Positions 7,738 through 17,041 are shown, counted from the first letter of the stretch. The stretch: 64,000 nt of DNA from Streptomyces griseus subsp. griseus (GCF_000720255.1 NZ_JOJE01000019.1:75568-139567), one strand, 5' to 3'. The notes: generated by a model not told the origin, from the letters alone. Program-made: numbers and translations.

Positions 7738-9284
7738 CACGGCGTCCCGTCGGCGCGTGCCACGGCCTTGGCGGCGTTCACCCGGCCGAAGCCGTAGTCG
7801 TCGTTGTGGCCCTGGGCGTCGTAGACCACCCCGGGCCCGCCGATCTTGTCGGCCGTCCGGTGCATGATCTCGCGCAGTTCGTCGCGGGTGAGGCCGGGGT
7901 TCACCGACAGCGCCAGGGCGGCGCATCCGGCCGCGCAGGGTGCGGCGAAGCTGGTGCCGGTGGCGGTGCCGTAGCCGCCGCCGGAACGGGTGCTGAAGAC
8001 GTCGACGCCAGGGGCGATGAGCTCGACCTCGGGGCCGCGTGCCGCGTTGTCCTCCAGGTCACGGTTGTCCGACCGCACCACGGCGATGACATCGGGGTGG
8101 GAGACGATCTCGTCCTTCAGGATGTCGACGTTGCGGCCGTTGCTCGCCGCCCAGAAGATGGGCAGTCCCTTGCCCTCCCGGCCTCTGGTCGCGGCGAACT
8201 CGAGCGCGCGTTCCAGGACGGACTGCAGTTCCCACTCCGCGTCGTTGGGTCCGAGGCTGCTGACGAGGATGTCCGCCCCGTTCGCGGGGTCGCCCTCGGG
8301 CAGCTCCCTCGACGGGTCGGCCGTGTACGACACGGCGCGGGCCAGTGTCACCTGGGTGCCGACCTGGTCCGGCAGGCACGCCACCAGCATCAGCTCGCTC
8401 TCGGGGGCCGCTCCGACCCCGCCCTTTCCGTTGCCGAGCCGGGCCCCGGCCATGCCGGCGCAGAAGGTGCCGTGGTCGCTGTCGGGCATCCCGACGGTTT
8501 CCTGCGTGAAGGTGGTGCCCACCACGCCGTCGCTGTAGAAGCCGGACAGCGGGCTCACTCCGTCGGCGAGGTCCTCGTGCGTGGTGTCGAAGCCGTTGTC
8601 GATGACGGCGACCCGCATGCCGTCGCCGAAGGTGCGGTCCCACGCCGGTTCGACGTGGACGTCGGCGCCCGGAGTGCCGCCGTGTCCCCCGCTGTTGTGC
8701 CACTGCCACTGCTCGGTGAAGCGGGGGTCGGTGGGGCTGAACCGGGTGGGGACGTGCTCGACGAACGACGGTTCGGCGAAGACGAAGCGGTCGTTGTCGT
8801 GCAGTTCGACGGAGGCCGCGAGGGCGTCCTGAGCGGTCCGCGCCCGCACCTCGTACAGGTTGTCCGCGAACGTGAGCCTGTTGATGACCTCCAGGCCGGC
8901 CGACTCCAGTTCGTGTTCGGCCTCCTTCTGGCTGAGCGTCGGTTGCAGTTGAACGCTCAACACGTCGGTCGCGATGCCGATGCGGCCGCTGGGCCGTCGG
9001 ATGACCTTGCCGTTGGCCTGCGCGCCGGAGACCTCCTCGCCGGCGGCGAACGCCTCCCGGGTCTGCCGGCTCGGTTTGACGAAGACCCACCGTGCGCGTT
9101 CGAAGGCCTCGGTGGTCTCGTCGTCGACTCCGGCGTCCCGGATCTCGCCGCGGGCGCTCGCGCCGAGCTGCTCCCGTGTGTCGGTGAGTCCGGCCGCGGC
9201 GTCCTCGTCGATCCTGACCGCGACGACATCGTCGAGCTCTTCGGCCTCAACGAGATTGCCACGCTGGTAGTACTGACGTGCCAT
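7737..9284 (-). CDS. S8 subtilisin-like serine peptidase without signal peptide
   Basis: 515 aa; GAAGAGG precedes the ATG at 9284. Residues about 1-110 are an unusual N-terminal region. Residues about 110-185 resemble a fervidolysin/I9-type propeptide (VQLQPTLSQKEAEHELESAG, VFAEPSFVEHVP). The catalytic triad is clear: Asp in VAVIDNGFDTTHEDL, His in DSDHGTFCAGM, Ser in GTATGTSFAAP. The N-terminus MARQYYQRGNLVEAEEL has no hydrophobic segment, so this is not a classical secreted subtilase. It is the first gene of the coupled S8-unknown-M14 operon. Confidence 0.88.
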   Translation of the reverse strand: MARQYYQRGNLVEAEELDDVVAVRIDEDAAAGLTDTREQLGASARGEIRDAGVDDETTEAFERARWVFVKPSRQTREAFAAGEEVSGAQANGKVIRRPSGRIGIATDVLSVQLQPTLSQKEAEHELESAGLEVINRLTFADNLYEVRARTAQDALAASVELHDNDRFVFAEPSFVEHVPTRFSPTDPRFTEQWQWHNSGGHGGTPGADVHVEPAWDRTFGDGMRVAVIDNGFDTTHEDLADGVSPLSGFYSDGVVGTTFTQETVGMPDSDHGTFCAGMAGARLGNGKGGVGAAPESELMLVACLPDQVGTQVTLARAVSYTADPSRELPEGDPANGADILVSSLGPNDAEWELQSVLERALEFAATRGREGKGLPIFWAASNGRNVDILKDEIVSHPDVIAVVRSDNRDLEDNAARGPEVELIAPGVDVFSTRSGGGYGTATGTSFAAPCAAGCAALALSVNPGLTRDELREIMHRTADKIGGPGVVYDAQGHNDDYGFGRVNAAKAVARADGTP

Positions 9285-9616
9285 CGCACTCGCCTCTTCT
9301 CAATGGCGCGCGGGTGCTCCGGCCGGCGATGTCACGGTCCCAGAGCCCACGGCCTGAGGAACGAACCCCCTTCACTTCCAGTCTGCTCGCGCTCCCGTGA
9401 CCAGGCAACTCCAGGTCAAACGTGGTGATGGGCCCTGCGGCGTTCGTCACAGCGGCCCGATCGGCATGCGGTCGTCCTACCGGCGTAAGCGCACGTCAGA
9501 GGCCCGAATAACCAGAGATTATGCATGACGTGAGTTTCAGGCATTGGACGCATGTGTTCCTGTCGCGGAGGCTGGTTGACGTCCCCCCGCCCCCAACGTT
9601 CAGGAGGAGCAGTTTC
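9285..9616. other. 332-bp divergent intergenic region
   Basis: No gene seen. It holds the promoters of the peptidase operon (leftward) and malic enzyme (rightward). AATAACCAGAGATTATGC at 9508-9525 is an AT-rich island. The malic enzyme ribosome site CAGGAGGAGC is at 9601-9610. Confidence 0.5.
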
Positions 9617-11323
9617 ATGGGCACCGAGTGGAACGCCGTCGACGGTCGCATCCGGACCACCGCGCGGGGGCACACCGTGCTGAACAACCCGCGTCTGAAC
9701 CGGGGCACCGCCTTCACCCGGCAGGAGCGACAGGACCTGGACCTGGTGGGCCTGGTGCCGCCGCAGGTGCTGACCCAGGACCAGCAGGCCGCCCGTGCGT
9801 ACACGCAGTTCTGCTCCCAGCCCAACGACCTGGCCAAGAACGTCTATCTGACGGCTCTGCGCGACCGCAACGAGGTGCTCTTCTACCGGCTGCTCGGCGA
9901 CCACCTCGCGGAGATGCTGCCGATCGTCTACACCCCCACCGTCGGTACCGCCATCGAGCGCTACAGCTACGAGTACCGCCGCCCGCGCGGGGTGTACCTC
10001 TCGGTCGACGCGCCCGAGGACATCGCACCCGCCCTGCGCGCGTCGGGGCTCGGCGCCGACGACGTCGACCTGATCGTCGCGACCGACGGCGAGGCCATCC
10101 TCGGCATCGGCGACTGGGGCGTGGGCGGCATCGACATCGCGGTGGGCAAGCTGGCCGTCTACACCGCCGCCGCGGGCGTCGACCCGGCCCGCACCCTCGC
10201 GGTGATGCTCGACGTCGGCACCAACCGGCAGGAACTGCTGGACGATCCGCTCTACCTGGGCAACCGGCATCCGCGCGTGGACCGGGAGACCTACGACGAC
10301 TTCGTCGACGCGTACGTCACCGCCGCCACCGAGCTGTTCCCGGACGCCCTGCTGCACTGGGAGGACTTCGGACCGGCCAACGCCCGCCGCATCCTGGACC
10401 GTTACCGCGACAAGGTCTTCACCTTCAACGACGACATCCAGGGCACCGGCGCGGTCAACCTGGCCGCCGTGCTCTCCGGCGTGCGCGCCAGCGGGGTCCC
10501 GCTGCGCGAGCACCGTGTCGTCGTCTTCGGCGCGGGTACCGCCGGCATCGGGATCGCCGACCAGCTCCGGGACGCGATGGTCGCCGACGGGCTGACCCGG
10601 CAGGAGGCCACCGAGCGGTTCTGGGCCGTCGACCGGAACGGTCTGCTCACCGACGACCAGCAGGAACTGCGCGATTTCCAGACGCACTACGCCCGCCGCG
10701 CCGGCGACGTCGCCGACTGGCGGCGCGACGACTCCCTCGGCGGCATCCCGCTGGCGGAGGTCGTCGATCGGGTGCGCCCGACCGTGCTGATCGGCGCCTC
10801 GGGACAGGGCGGCGCCTTCTCCGAGGACATCGTCCGCGCGATGGCCGCGCACACCGACCGCCCGATCGTCCTGCCCCTGTCCAACCCCACCCGGCTGGCC
10901 GAGGCCGTCCCCGCCGACCTGCTCGCCTGGACCGACGGGCGGGCCCTGATCGCCACCGGCAGCCCCTTCGCCCCGGTCGAGTTCGACGGGGTCACCCACC
11001 ACATCGGGCAGGCCAACAACGCTCTGGTCTTCCCCGGTCTGGGACTGGGCGCCGTCGTCGCGCGGGCCACGCGTGTCACCGACGGCATGCTCGTCGCCGC
11101 GGCCCGCGCCGTCGCCGAGGAGACCGACCCCGCCGCGCCGGGCGCCGCGGTGCTGCCCCGGATCGACCGGCTGCGCGAGACCTCCACGGCGGTCGCGGTG
11201 GCGGTGGCCCGTGCGGCCGCCGAGGACGGCGTCGCCCGGGAATCCGTCGACGACGACGTGGTCGAGGATCGCGCGCGTGCGGCGATGTGGCAGCCGGAGT
11301 ACCGGCCGATCGAGGCCGTCTGA
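9617..11323 (+). CDS. maeA: NAD-type malic enzyme
   Basis: 568 aa from the ATG at 9617 with AGGAGGAG 7 nt upstream; an in-frame ATG at 9521 has no ribosome site. The size matches the large (about 565 aa) MaeA/SfcA class. It catalyses oxidative decarboxylation of L-malate to pyruvate. Motifs: MLPIVYTPTVGTAIERYS, FNDDIQGTGAVNLAAVLSG, nucleotide-binding VVFGAGTAGIGIADQL, and LPLSNPTRLAEA. The next gene, 129 bp on, is an AEC-family carrier, a family that includes malate/malonate permeases, which suggests malate uptake feeding this enzyme. NAD preference is inferred from the family. Confidence 0.9.
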   Translation: MGTEWNAVDGRIRTTARGHTVLNNPRLNRGTAFTRQERQDLDLVGLVPPQVLTQDQQAARAYTQFCSQPNDLAKNVYLTALRDRNEVLFYRLLGDHLAEMLPIVYTPTVGTAIERYSYEYRRPRGVYLSVDAPEDIAPALRASGLGADDVDLIVATDGEAILGIGDWGVGGIDIAVGKLAVYTAAAGVDPARTLAVMLDVGTNRQELLDDPLYLGNRHPRVDRETYDDFVDAYVTAATELFPDALLHWEDFGPANARRILDRYRDKVFTFNDDIQGTGAVNLAAVLSGVRASGVPLREHRVVVFGAGTAGIGIADQLRDAMVADGLTRQEATERFWAVDRNGLLTDDQQELRDFQTHYARRAGDVADWRRDDSLGGIPLAEVVDRVRPTVLIGASGQGGAFSEDIVRAMAAHTDRPIVLPLSNPTRLAEAVPADLLAWTDGRALIATGSPFAPVEFDGVTHHIGQANNALVFPGLGLGAVVARATRVTDGMLVAAARAVAEETDPAAPGAAVLPRIDRLRETSTAVAVAVARAAAEDGVARESVDDDVVEDRARAAMWQPEYRPIEAV

Positions 11324-11452
11324 ACGCAGTCCTCCTCCCCCGCCATCTGATCCGTACGACTCAACGACCGTAGCGCTGCGGCGCTCTGACGGACCGTCCA
11401 CTGGCCCCCACGGTCGGTCGAGCCACCCCCACTTCGAAGGATTGACGCAGCC

Positions 11453-12496
11453 ATGTCTTTCGCCGACATCTTCACCGTCGTGGTGCCGGTCTTCCTCATC
11501 ATCGCGGTCGGATACGGCACCGGCCGCCGTGCGCTCTTCGACGCCGGCGGAGCGCACACCCTGCGCGAGCTGACCATGCAACTCGCGCTGCCCGCGGCAC
11601 TTTTGCTGAGTATCTGGCAGACCCCTCGGGACGTGCTGGTGGACCAGCTGCCACTGGTGGGCCTGCTGGCGTTCGGGTTCCTCGGGGTGTACGCCGTGGT
11701 GTTCGGCGTACTGCGCCTCGCCGCGCGGCGCTCGCTGCGGCGGTCGGCCCTGTTCGCCCTGGCGTGTGTGCAGCCGCAGTACGCCTTCATGGGCACCTCG
11801 ATTCTCGGTGGGCTGTTCGGCGCCGCGGAGGCGGCCGTGCCGATCGCGGTCGCGGGCATCCTGGTGAACGTGGTCCTGGACCCGGTCGTGCTGATCCTGC
11901 TCGGTCTGCCGGAACGCCGTGCGGCCGCCCCGGCCTCCGCCGAGGTACGGGCGCCGGCCCTGGCGACCGTCGGCGGTGGCGCGGAGGCGCCCTCCGTGGT
12001 CACGGCCGCGACGAACGTGCCCGCGGAGCATCGGCCGTCCGTGCTGAGCACCGTCGGACACGCGCTGCGCGAGCCGTTCTGCTGGGGTCCCGTCCTGGGC
12101 CTGGTGCTGTCCGTCGCCGGGGTGGGCCTGCCGAAGGTCGCCGACGCCTCGCTGTCCCTGCTGTCCGGGGCCTCCTCGGCCGCGGCCCTGCTCTACGTCG
12201 GCGTCTCGGTGGCCCGCATCGGCCGCCCGAGGCTGACCCCGGGGGTGTGGGCGGTCTCCCTCACCAGCGTCGTCGTCCTGCCCCTGCTCGTCTACGGTGC
12301 CGGCCTGGCCGTGGCCTCCGCGGCGGACGCCGCCCAGGCGGCGCTGATCGTGGCCTTCCCCGTCTCCCCCGTCCCGCTGATGTTCGCCGCCCGCCACGGC
12401 GACCCGGACGACGTGGGGACCATCGGCTCCGCCGTCGTGCTGAGCCTGGCCCTCTCCTTCGTCACCCTCCCGCTGCTCATCGGCCTGGTCGGCTGA
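11453..12496 (+). CDS. AEC-family (auxin efflux carrier-like) transporter
   Basis: 347 aa with about 10 hydrophobic segments in two blocks of five separated by a soluble loop (residues about 155-200). The N-terminal VVPVFLIIAVGYGTGRRALF and QPQYAFMGTSILGGLFG are typical of the AEC family, as is VAFPVSPVPLMFAARHG near the end. Family members transport malate, malonate or other carboxylates. Downstream of malic enzyme, a dicarboxylate such as malate is the best guess. A hairpin at 12533 probably ends the pair. Confidence 0.85.
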   Translation: MSFADIFTVVVPVFLIIAVGYGTGRRALFDAGGAHTLRELTMQLALPAALLLSIWQTPRDVLVDQLPLVGLLAFGFLGVYAVVFGVLRLAARRSLRRSALFALACVQPQYAFMGTSILGGLFGAAEAAVPIAVAGILVNVVLDPVVLILLGLPERRAAAPASAEVRAPALATVGGGAEAPSVVTAATNVPAEHRPSVLSTVGHALREPFCWGPVLGLVLSVAGVGLPKVADASLSLLSGASSAAALLYVGVSVARIGRPRLTPGVWAVSLTSVVVLPLLVYGAGLAVASAADAAQAALIVAFPVSPVPLMFAARHGDPDDVGTIGSAVVLSLALSFVTLPLLIGLVG

Positions 12497-12532
12497 GCAC
12501 CCCCGGCGAGGAAGCTCCCACCCCTTGGAAGA

Positions 12533-12575
12533 CCCGTGCGCCTGCTGGGACGATCCGCCCCAGCGGGCGCACGGG
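12533..12575 (+). terminator. Strong hairpin after the AEC gene
   Basis: CCCGTGCGCCTGCTGGG (12533-12549) pairs with CCCAGCGGGCGCACGGG (12559-12575): a 17-bp stem with one G-T wobble and a 9-nt loop, 36 bp after the AEC stop. Confidence 0.75.
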
Positions 12576-12651
12576 CATCCCCCTCCCCTCGCCACCGGCA
12601 ACAGGCGCCCCGGAGGCGAACCGAGCCCTCAAAGAGAAAGGACGCGGCCGC

Positions 12652-14370
12652 ATGACACCAGCAGACGCGCGACCGGACCGTCCCTCCCGCACGCCCCGCC
12701 TGCCCTGGCGGCGCCTCCCGCTCGCCGCGGCGGCGCGGGGCGCGGTCGCCCTCGCACTGCCGTTGCTCGTGGGGCAGCTCACGGGATGGGTGGTGCCGTC
12801 CGTGATCGCGGCGATCGGTGCCCTGTGGGGCGTGAGCCAGGACGGCTCCGACCCCTACCGGGTGCGGGTACGGCGGCTGGGCTGGACCGGCGTGTCCAGT
12901 GCGCTCGGTCTGCTCGCCGGTGAACTCGCCCTGCGCAGCGGGCAGCCGGTGGCGGTGGCGGGGTGCCTGGTGGCGGCCGCGCTGGTCGCCGGGACGGTCG
13001 GTCTGCGCGGGCGGATCGCGTCCGTCGGGGGCATGCACCTGCTGCTGGGCGTCACGATCGGCACCGGTATCCCGGTGCCGGGGCCGTGGTGGCTGCCGCC
13101 ACTCGAACTGCTCGCCGGCGTCGCCCTCGTCCTCGTGCTGTCCGCTGCCCCGTGGCTGTGGCGCCGGCACCACGTGGAGCGGGCCGCCGTGCTCGCCGTC
13201 TACCGGAGCGCCGCCGACGCGCTGGCCACGGCCGGGTCCGAGGGCGCGGAGGAGGCGCGGCTGCGCATGACGCTCGCCCTCAACCACGCCCACGAGGTGA
13301 TGGCCGGCCACCTGACCGCACCGGGCCGGCGGCCACGGCAGCCGGAAGTCCGCGAGCTGGCCCGGGCGTTCCATGTCGCCGTGCGGCTGGGCGAGGCGGT
13401 GACGGCGCTGGTGTGGGAGGCCCGTCCGCTGCCGTCCGAGGTGACCGGCGTACCGCTGCACCTGGCCGAGCGGCTGCTGCCGGAGCGTGGCGCGGCACCC
13501 GCCGCTCCCCTGCCGGCCATGCCCGCCCCGGAGGCCGGCTCGCCGGGCGGGCGGGCGCTGGCCGAGGTGTGGGCGGCTGTCGACGAGGAGCCCGACGGCG
13601 ACGAGCCGGCCCTGCGGCTGCCCGCGCACTCGTGGCCCGGGCGGGCTGCCCGGCTGCGCTACACCACACTGCTGACGGCCTGTGTGCTCGCCGCCCACCT
13701 GCTCGCCGAGGCGCTGCACGGTCCCCGCGGCTACTGGCTGCCGATGACGGTCGCCTTCGTCTACAAGCCCGACTTCGGGCCGGTGTTCACACGGGCCCTG
13801 CACCGCTGCGTCGGCACGGTCGTCGGGGTGGCCGCGATCGGGGCGGTGGCCTGGCTGACCACCGGCACGTACACCGTCATCGCCGTGGTGGCCGTCTTCG
13901 GCGCCCTGATGGCGGTCGGCGTGCGCCACCACTACGCGCTCGCCACGCTGGGCCTGACCGCGGTCGTCTTCGTCCTGCTCGATCTCCTCGGCGACGACCG
14001 GCCCCTGCACGGCACACGCATCCTCGACACGGCCCTGGCGTCGGTGCTGGTCCTGATCGCGCACTTCGCGGTGTGGCCCGACTCCGCGGCGAGCCGGGCG
14101 GAGGCCCAGACGGAGGCCGCCGTGGCCGCCGCCCGCCGCTACCGCGACCTCGCACCGGAGGCCGGTCCGATCCGGCGGCAGGCGCTGCGCCGTGCCGCGT
14201 ACCACCAACTCGCCGACGCCCGCCGTACCGTCGCCCACGCCCGGGGCGAACCGGGCCGCCCCCGCAGGCCGCTGCCCGACTGGGAGGACGCGATCACGGC
14301 GGCGGAGCGGCTGTGCGACCTGGTGACGGCCCAGGCGGTGGCGGGCACGGCGGTGGCCGCTCGGCCGTAG
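12652..14370 (+). CDS. FUSC-family inner membrane protein (aromatic acid/fusaric acid exporter-like)
   Basis: 572 aa from ATG 12652 (AAAGAGAAAGGACG upstream). There are two sets of membrane segments (residues about 25-165 and 340-460) separated by a cytoplasmic domain of about 170 residues. The second set has GPRGYWLPMTVAFVYKPDFGPVFTRALHRCVGT, the FUSC signature also found in YccS and AaeB-type exporters. The tail is helical and soluble. The expected role is export of aromatic or amphipathic acids; the substrate is unknown. A LysR gene follows in the same direction 52 bp on, which may control it. Confidence 0.82.
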   Translation: MTPADARPDRPSRTPRLPWRRLPLAAAARGAVALALPLLVGQLTGWVVPSVIAAIGALWGVSQDGSDPYRVRVRRLGWTGVSSALGLLAGELALRSGQPVAVAGCLVAAALVAGTVGLRGRIASVGGMHLLLGVTIGTGIPVPGPWWLPPLELLAGVALVLVLSAAPWLWRRHHVERAAVLAVYRSAADALATAGSEGAEEARLRMTLALNHAHEVMAGHLTAPGRRPRQPEVRELARAFHVAVRLGEAVTALVWEARPLPSEVTGVPLHLAERLLPERGAAPAAPLPAMPAPEAGSPGGRALAEVWAAVDEEPDGDEPALRLPAHSWPGRAARLRYTTLLTACVLAAHLLAEALHGPRGYWLPMTVAFVYKPDFGPVFTRALHRCVGTVVGVAAIGAVAWLTTGTYTVIAVVAVFGALMAVGVRHHYALATLGLTAVVFVLLDLLGDDRPLHGTRILDTALASVLVLIAHFAVWPDSAASRAEAQTEAAVAAARRYRDLAPEAGPIRRQALRRAAYHQLADARRTVAHARGEPGRPRRPLPDWEDAITAAERLCDLVTAQAVAGTAVAARP

Positions 14371-14422
14371 TCCGGGGCAGGGGTCGCGCGGCGTCCGACG
14401 GGCGTGGGGGGAGAATGCCCGC

Positions 14423-15325
14423 ATGGATCTCCAGGTACTGCGCTCCTTCCAGGCCGTGGCCGAGGGAACCACGGTGACCGACGCCGCGGCGGACGCCCGC
14501 ATCACGCAGCCGGCCCTGTCGCGGGCCCTGAACCGGCTGGAGGAGGAGGTCGGCGCGGAGCTCTTCCAGCGTGTCGGGCGCGTGCTGCGGCTCACCCCGG
14601 CCGGACGAATCTTCAAGGAGCACGTCGACGCCGTGCTCGACAGTTACGACCGGGGCCGGCGGGCTGTGGCCGAGGTGGTCGATCCCGACGCGGGCGTGGT
14701 GTCGCTGGCGTTTCTGCACACCCTGGGCACCTGGCTGGTGCCGAGGCTCGTCACGGACTTCCGGCGCAAGCACCCCAAGGCCCGGTTCGAGTTGCACCAG
14801 GACGGTGAGATCGGGTTGTCCCGGCATCTCCTCGACGCCACCGCCGACCTGATCATCACCAGCAGCGAGCCGGACGACCCGCTGATCACCTGGCGGCGGC
14901 TGCTGGTGGAGCCGCTGTGGCTGGCCGTCCCGACCCGGCACCGGCTGGGCCGGCGTCGCCGGGTGCGCCTGGCCGAGGTGGCCGAGGAGCGGTTCATCCT
15001 GCTCAAGCCCGGCTACGGGCTGCGCAGTATCACCGAGGCGCTGTGCCACGAGGCAGGATTCACACCGCTCGTCGGCTTCGAGGGCGAGGAGGTGGAGACG
15101 CTGCGCGGGCTGGTCGCCGCCGGTCTCGGGGTCTCCCTGATCCCGTCGTCGCCCGACACCGCGGCGACGGCGGCCTCCGACTTCCCGATCCGCTACCTGG
15201 AGATCACCGATGTGCGCGGCGCCCGGGACATCGGCATCGCCTGGCTGAGCTCCCGCGGTCTGCCGCCGGTCGCCAGGCGCTTCCTCGACCGGGCCCTGGA
15301 GTCGGCCGCAGCGCCCGCGCCCTGA
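14423..15325 (+). CDS. LysR-family transcriptional regulator
   Basis: 300 aa. Residues 1-60 form the winged HTH: MDLQVLRSFQAVAEGTTVTDAAADARITQPALSRALNRLEEEVGAELFQRVGR, the classic LysR opening. The remainder is the periplasmic-binding-like effector domain (VSLAFLHTLGTWLVPRLV, FELHQDGEIGLSRHLLDATADLII). It resembles the CynR/GltC type in Streptomyces. It is co-directional with the FUSC gene; autogenous or FUSC control is inference. Confidence 0.88.
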   Translation: MDLQVLRSFQAVAEGTTVTDAAADARITQPALSRALNRLEEEVGAELFQRVGRVLRLTPAGRIFKEHVDAVLDSYDRGRRAVAEVVDPDAGVVSLAFLHTLGTWLVPRLVTDFRRKHPKARFELHQDGEIGLSRHLLDATADLIITSSEPDDPLITWRRLLVEPLWLAVPTRHRLGRRRRVRLAEVAEERFILLKPGYGLRSITEALCHEAGFTPLVGFEGEEVETLRGLVAAGLGVSLIPSSPDTAATAASDFPIRYLEITDVRGARDIGIAWLSSRGLPPVARRFLDRALESAAAPAP

Positions 15326-15330
15326 CACGC

Positions 15331-15368
15331 GGCGGGCCCCGGACGGCATGAGGTGTCCGGGGCCCGCC
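15331..15368. terminator. Perfect 14-bp hairpin between convergent genes
   Basis: GGCGGGCCCCGGAC (15331-15344) and GTCCGGGGCCCGCC (15355-15368) with a 10-nt loop, between the stops at 15325 and 15383. Confidence 0.8.
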
Positions 15369-15382
15369 GTCGTGAGGGTGGG

Positions 15383-15673
15383 TCAGCAGGTACGGCCGAC
15401 GTAGTGGGCCCCCTGGATCTTGGCGGCCGAGCCCAGCCAGCTGGTGCCGGGGCCCACACAGCGCTCGTAGTCGGATCCCCAGGCGACCTCGACCTTGATG
15501 ACGATCCGTGAGCCGTCGGACGTGCAGTGGTTGTAGTAGGCGTCGGAACTGGTTTCGTAGAAGCCGCAGGGGTCGGCCGCGGCGGGGCTCGCGGCGGCCG
15601 TCATCGCGACCAGTGAGCCGAGCACGAGGGCGGCGGAACCGAGGGCGCTGGTCACCGTACGACGTACACGCAA
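15383..15673 (-). CDS. Small secreted cysteine-containing protein (DUF6355-like)
   Basis: 96 aa with a signal peptide ending ASPAAADP (cleavage near residue 34). The mature 62 residues have four cysteines (DPCGFYET, YYNHCTS, YERCVGPG and the last residue, GRTC), a spacing I recall from the small secreted actinobacterial family named DUF6355; this should be checked. GPGTSWLGSAAKIQGAHYVGRTC would be the conserved C-terminal half (split here as GPGTSWLGS and AAKIQGAHYVGRTC). Two disulfides are likely. Function is unknown; such proteins are sometimes annotated next to natural-product genes, but none is adjacent here. Confidence 0.72.
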   Translation of the reverse strand: MRVRRTVTSALGSAALVLGSLVAMTAAASPAAADPCGFYETSSDAYYNHCTSDGSRIVIKVEVAWGSDYERCVGPGTSWLGSAAKIQGAHYVGRTC

Positions 15674-15895
15674 GAGAAGACTCCTTGACCAGGGGTGGGT
15701 TGGCGTACTGCCCCAGAATCGCCGGTCCGGCCTGGGGAGTTGGGCGTTCGGCGGCCTCGTTCACCCGGGGAATCGATTTGCCGCTGCGCCGACCAGTTGA
15801 TTCGGTGCCGTTTTGTCATACGGGTGCGCAAGGCCCGTGCCCGGCGGGGAACATGCGGGCGCGGTCGAAGATCACGACGTGTATACGCTATTGCA

Positions 15896-16861
15896 ATGAT
15901 TGAACACCGAATGATTGATGTGAACGGGATCCGGCTGCACATCGCGGAGGAGGGCGAAGGACCCCTGGTCGTCCTGCTGCACGGCTTCCCGGAGTCCTGG
16001 CACTCCTGGCGTCACCAGTTCGGCCCACTGGCCGAGGCGGGCTTCCGGGTCGTCGCCCCCGACCAGCGGGGGTACGGGCGCAGCGATCACCCCGAGGACG
16101 TGTCGGCGTACAGCATCCTGCACCTCGTCGGCGACGTCGTCGGGCTGATCCACGCGCTGGGCGAGGAGCAGGCGTACGTCGTCGGGCACGACTGGGGCGC
16201 GCCGGTCGCCTGGCACACCGCACTGCTGCGGCCGGACCTGGTGCTCGGGGTGGCCGGCCTGAGCGTGCCGCCGCCCTTCCGGGGGACGGAACCTCCGCTG
16301 GCGACCATGGACGAGAGGTTCGGCGGCCGTTTCTACTGGAACTACTTCGACCGGCCGGGCGTGGCCGACGCGGAGTTCGCACAGGACACGCGTACCACCC
16401 TGCGGAAGTTCTTCCACTCGGCGTCCGGCGACGCACCGGACGCCGGCCAGGGCAAGCAGCCGCTGGTCGAGCCGGGCCAGGGCTGGCTCACGACCATGCC
16501 GGATCCGGAGGTGCTGCCGGAGTGGTTCACCGAGGAGGACCTCGACGCCCTCACCGAGAGCTTCTCGGAGGGGTTCACCGGGGCGCTCAACTGGTACCGC
16601 AACATCGATCGCAACTGGGAACTCACGGCCCCCTGGCACGGTGCCGTCGTCAGCCCGCCCGCCCTGTACGTCTACGGCGACCTCGACCTCGTCCCGGCCT
16701 TCCCCGGCACACCCGAACTCATCGCCGCCCTGCCCGGCCTGATGCCGAACCTGCGCCGCAAGCCGATCCGGCTGGAGGGCTGCGGGCACTGGACGCAGCA
16801 GGAGCGCCCCGACGAGGTGAACGCGGCCCTTCTCGACTTCCTCACGGAGCTCAGGGGCTGA
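15896..16861 (+). CDS. Epoxide hydrolase-type alpha/beta hydrolase
   Basis: 321 aa. Oxyanion-hole HGFPESW, nucleophile Asp in GHDWGAPVAW, acid Asp in VYGDLDLVP and base His in EGCGHWTQQERP are the epoxide hydrolase pattern; the Trp after the nucleophile and the two Tyr-bearing cap segments (YWNYFDRP, NWYRNID) fit. It would add water to epoxides in the cytosol. The ATG at 15896 (or 15911) has no ribosome site, while TACGCT lies 6 nt upstream, so the mRNA may be leaderless. A longer in-frame start at 15695 would add non-homologous residues and is rejected. Confidence 0.87.
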   Translation: MIEHRMIDVNGIRLHIAEEGEGPLVVLLHGFPESWHSWRHQFGPLAEAGFRVVAPDQRGYGRSDHPEDVSAYSILHLVGDVVGLIHALGEEQAYVVGHDWGAPVAWHTALLRPDLVLGVAGLSVPPPFRGTEPPLATMDERFGGRFYWNYFDRPGVADAEFAQDTRTTLRKFFHSASGDAPDAGQGKQPLVEPGQGWLTTMPDPEVLPEWFTEEDLDALTESFSEGFTGALNWYRNIDRNWELTAPWHGAVVSPPALYVYGDLDLVPAFPGTPELIAALPGLMPNLRRKPIRLEGCGHWTQQERPDEVNAALLDFLTELRG

Positions 16862-16897
16862 GCGGGGCGACTGCGGGCCTCGCCCTTGCGTGAATCC

Positions 16898-16921
16898 GGT
16901 ATGCCCCGATACGGGCATGCC
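16898..16921 (+). terminator. Possible hairpin after the epoxide hydrolase
   Basis: GGTATGCCC, six-nt loop, GGGCATGCC: a 9-bp stem with one wobble pair, 37 bp past the stop. Weaker than the other terminators in this window. Confidence 0.45.
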
Positions 16922-17041
16922 CGATCGGGTTCTCACCCGACTCTTAACACGCCCTCAACTCGGCTGCGCCACAGGCGATCTGACCGTACATCAGGTGTAT
17001 TCCGCGCCGCTTTCCACTCGGAGCACCTTCATCACGGATGG

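Noticed and set aside
9416..12601. 1061-codon minus-strand frame opposite malic enzyme and AEC genes
   Set aside because: Same antisense artefact; no recognisable domain.
15695..15895. 67-residue N-terminal extension of the epoxide hydrolase
   Set aside because: Arg-rich, not part of the fold, no ribosome site; the hydrolase domain starts right after ATG 15896/15911.
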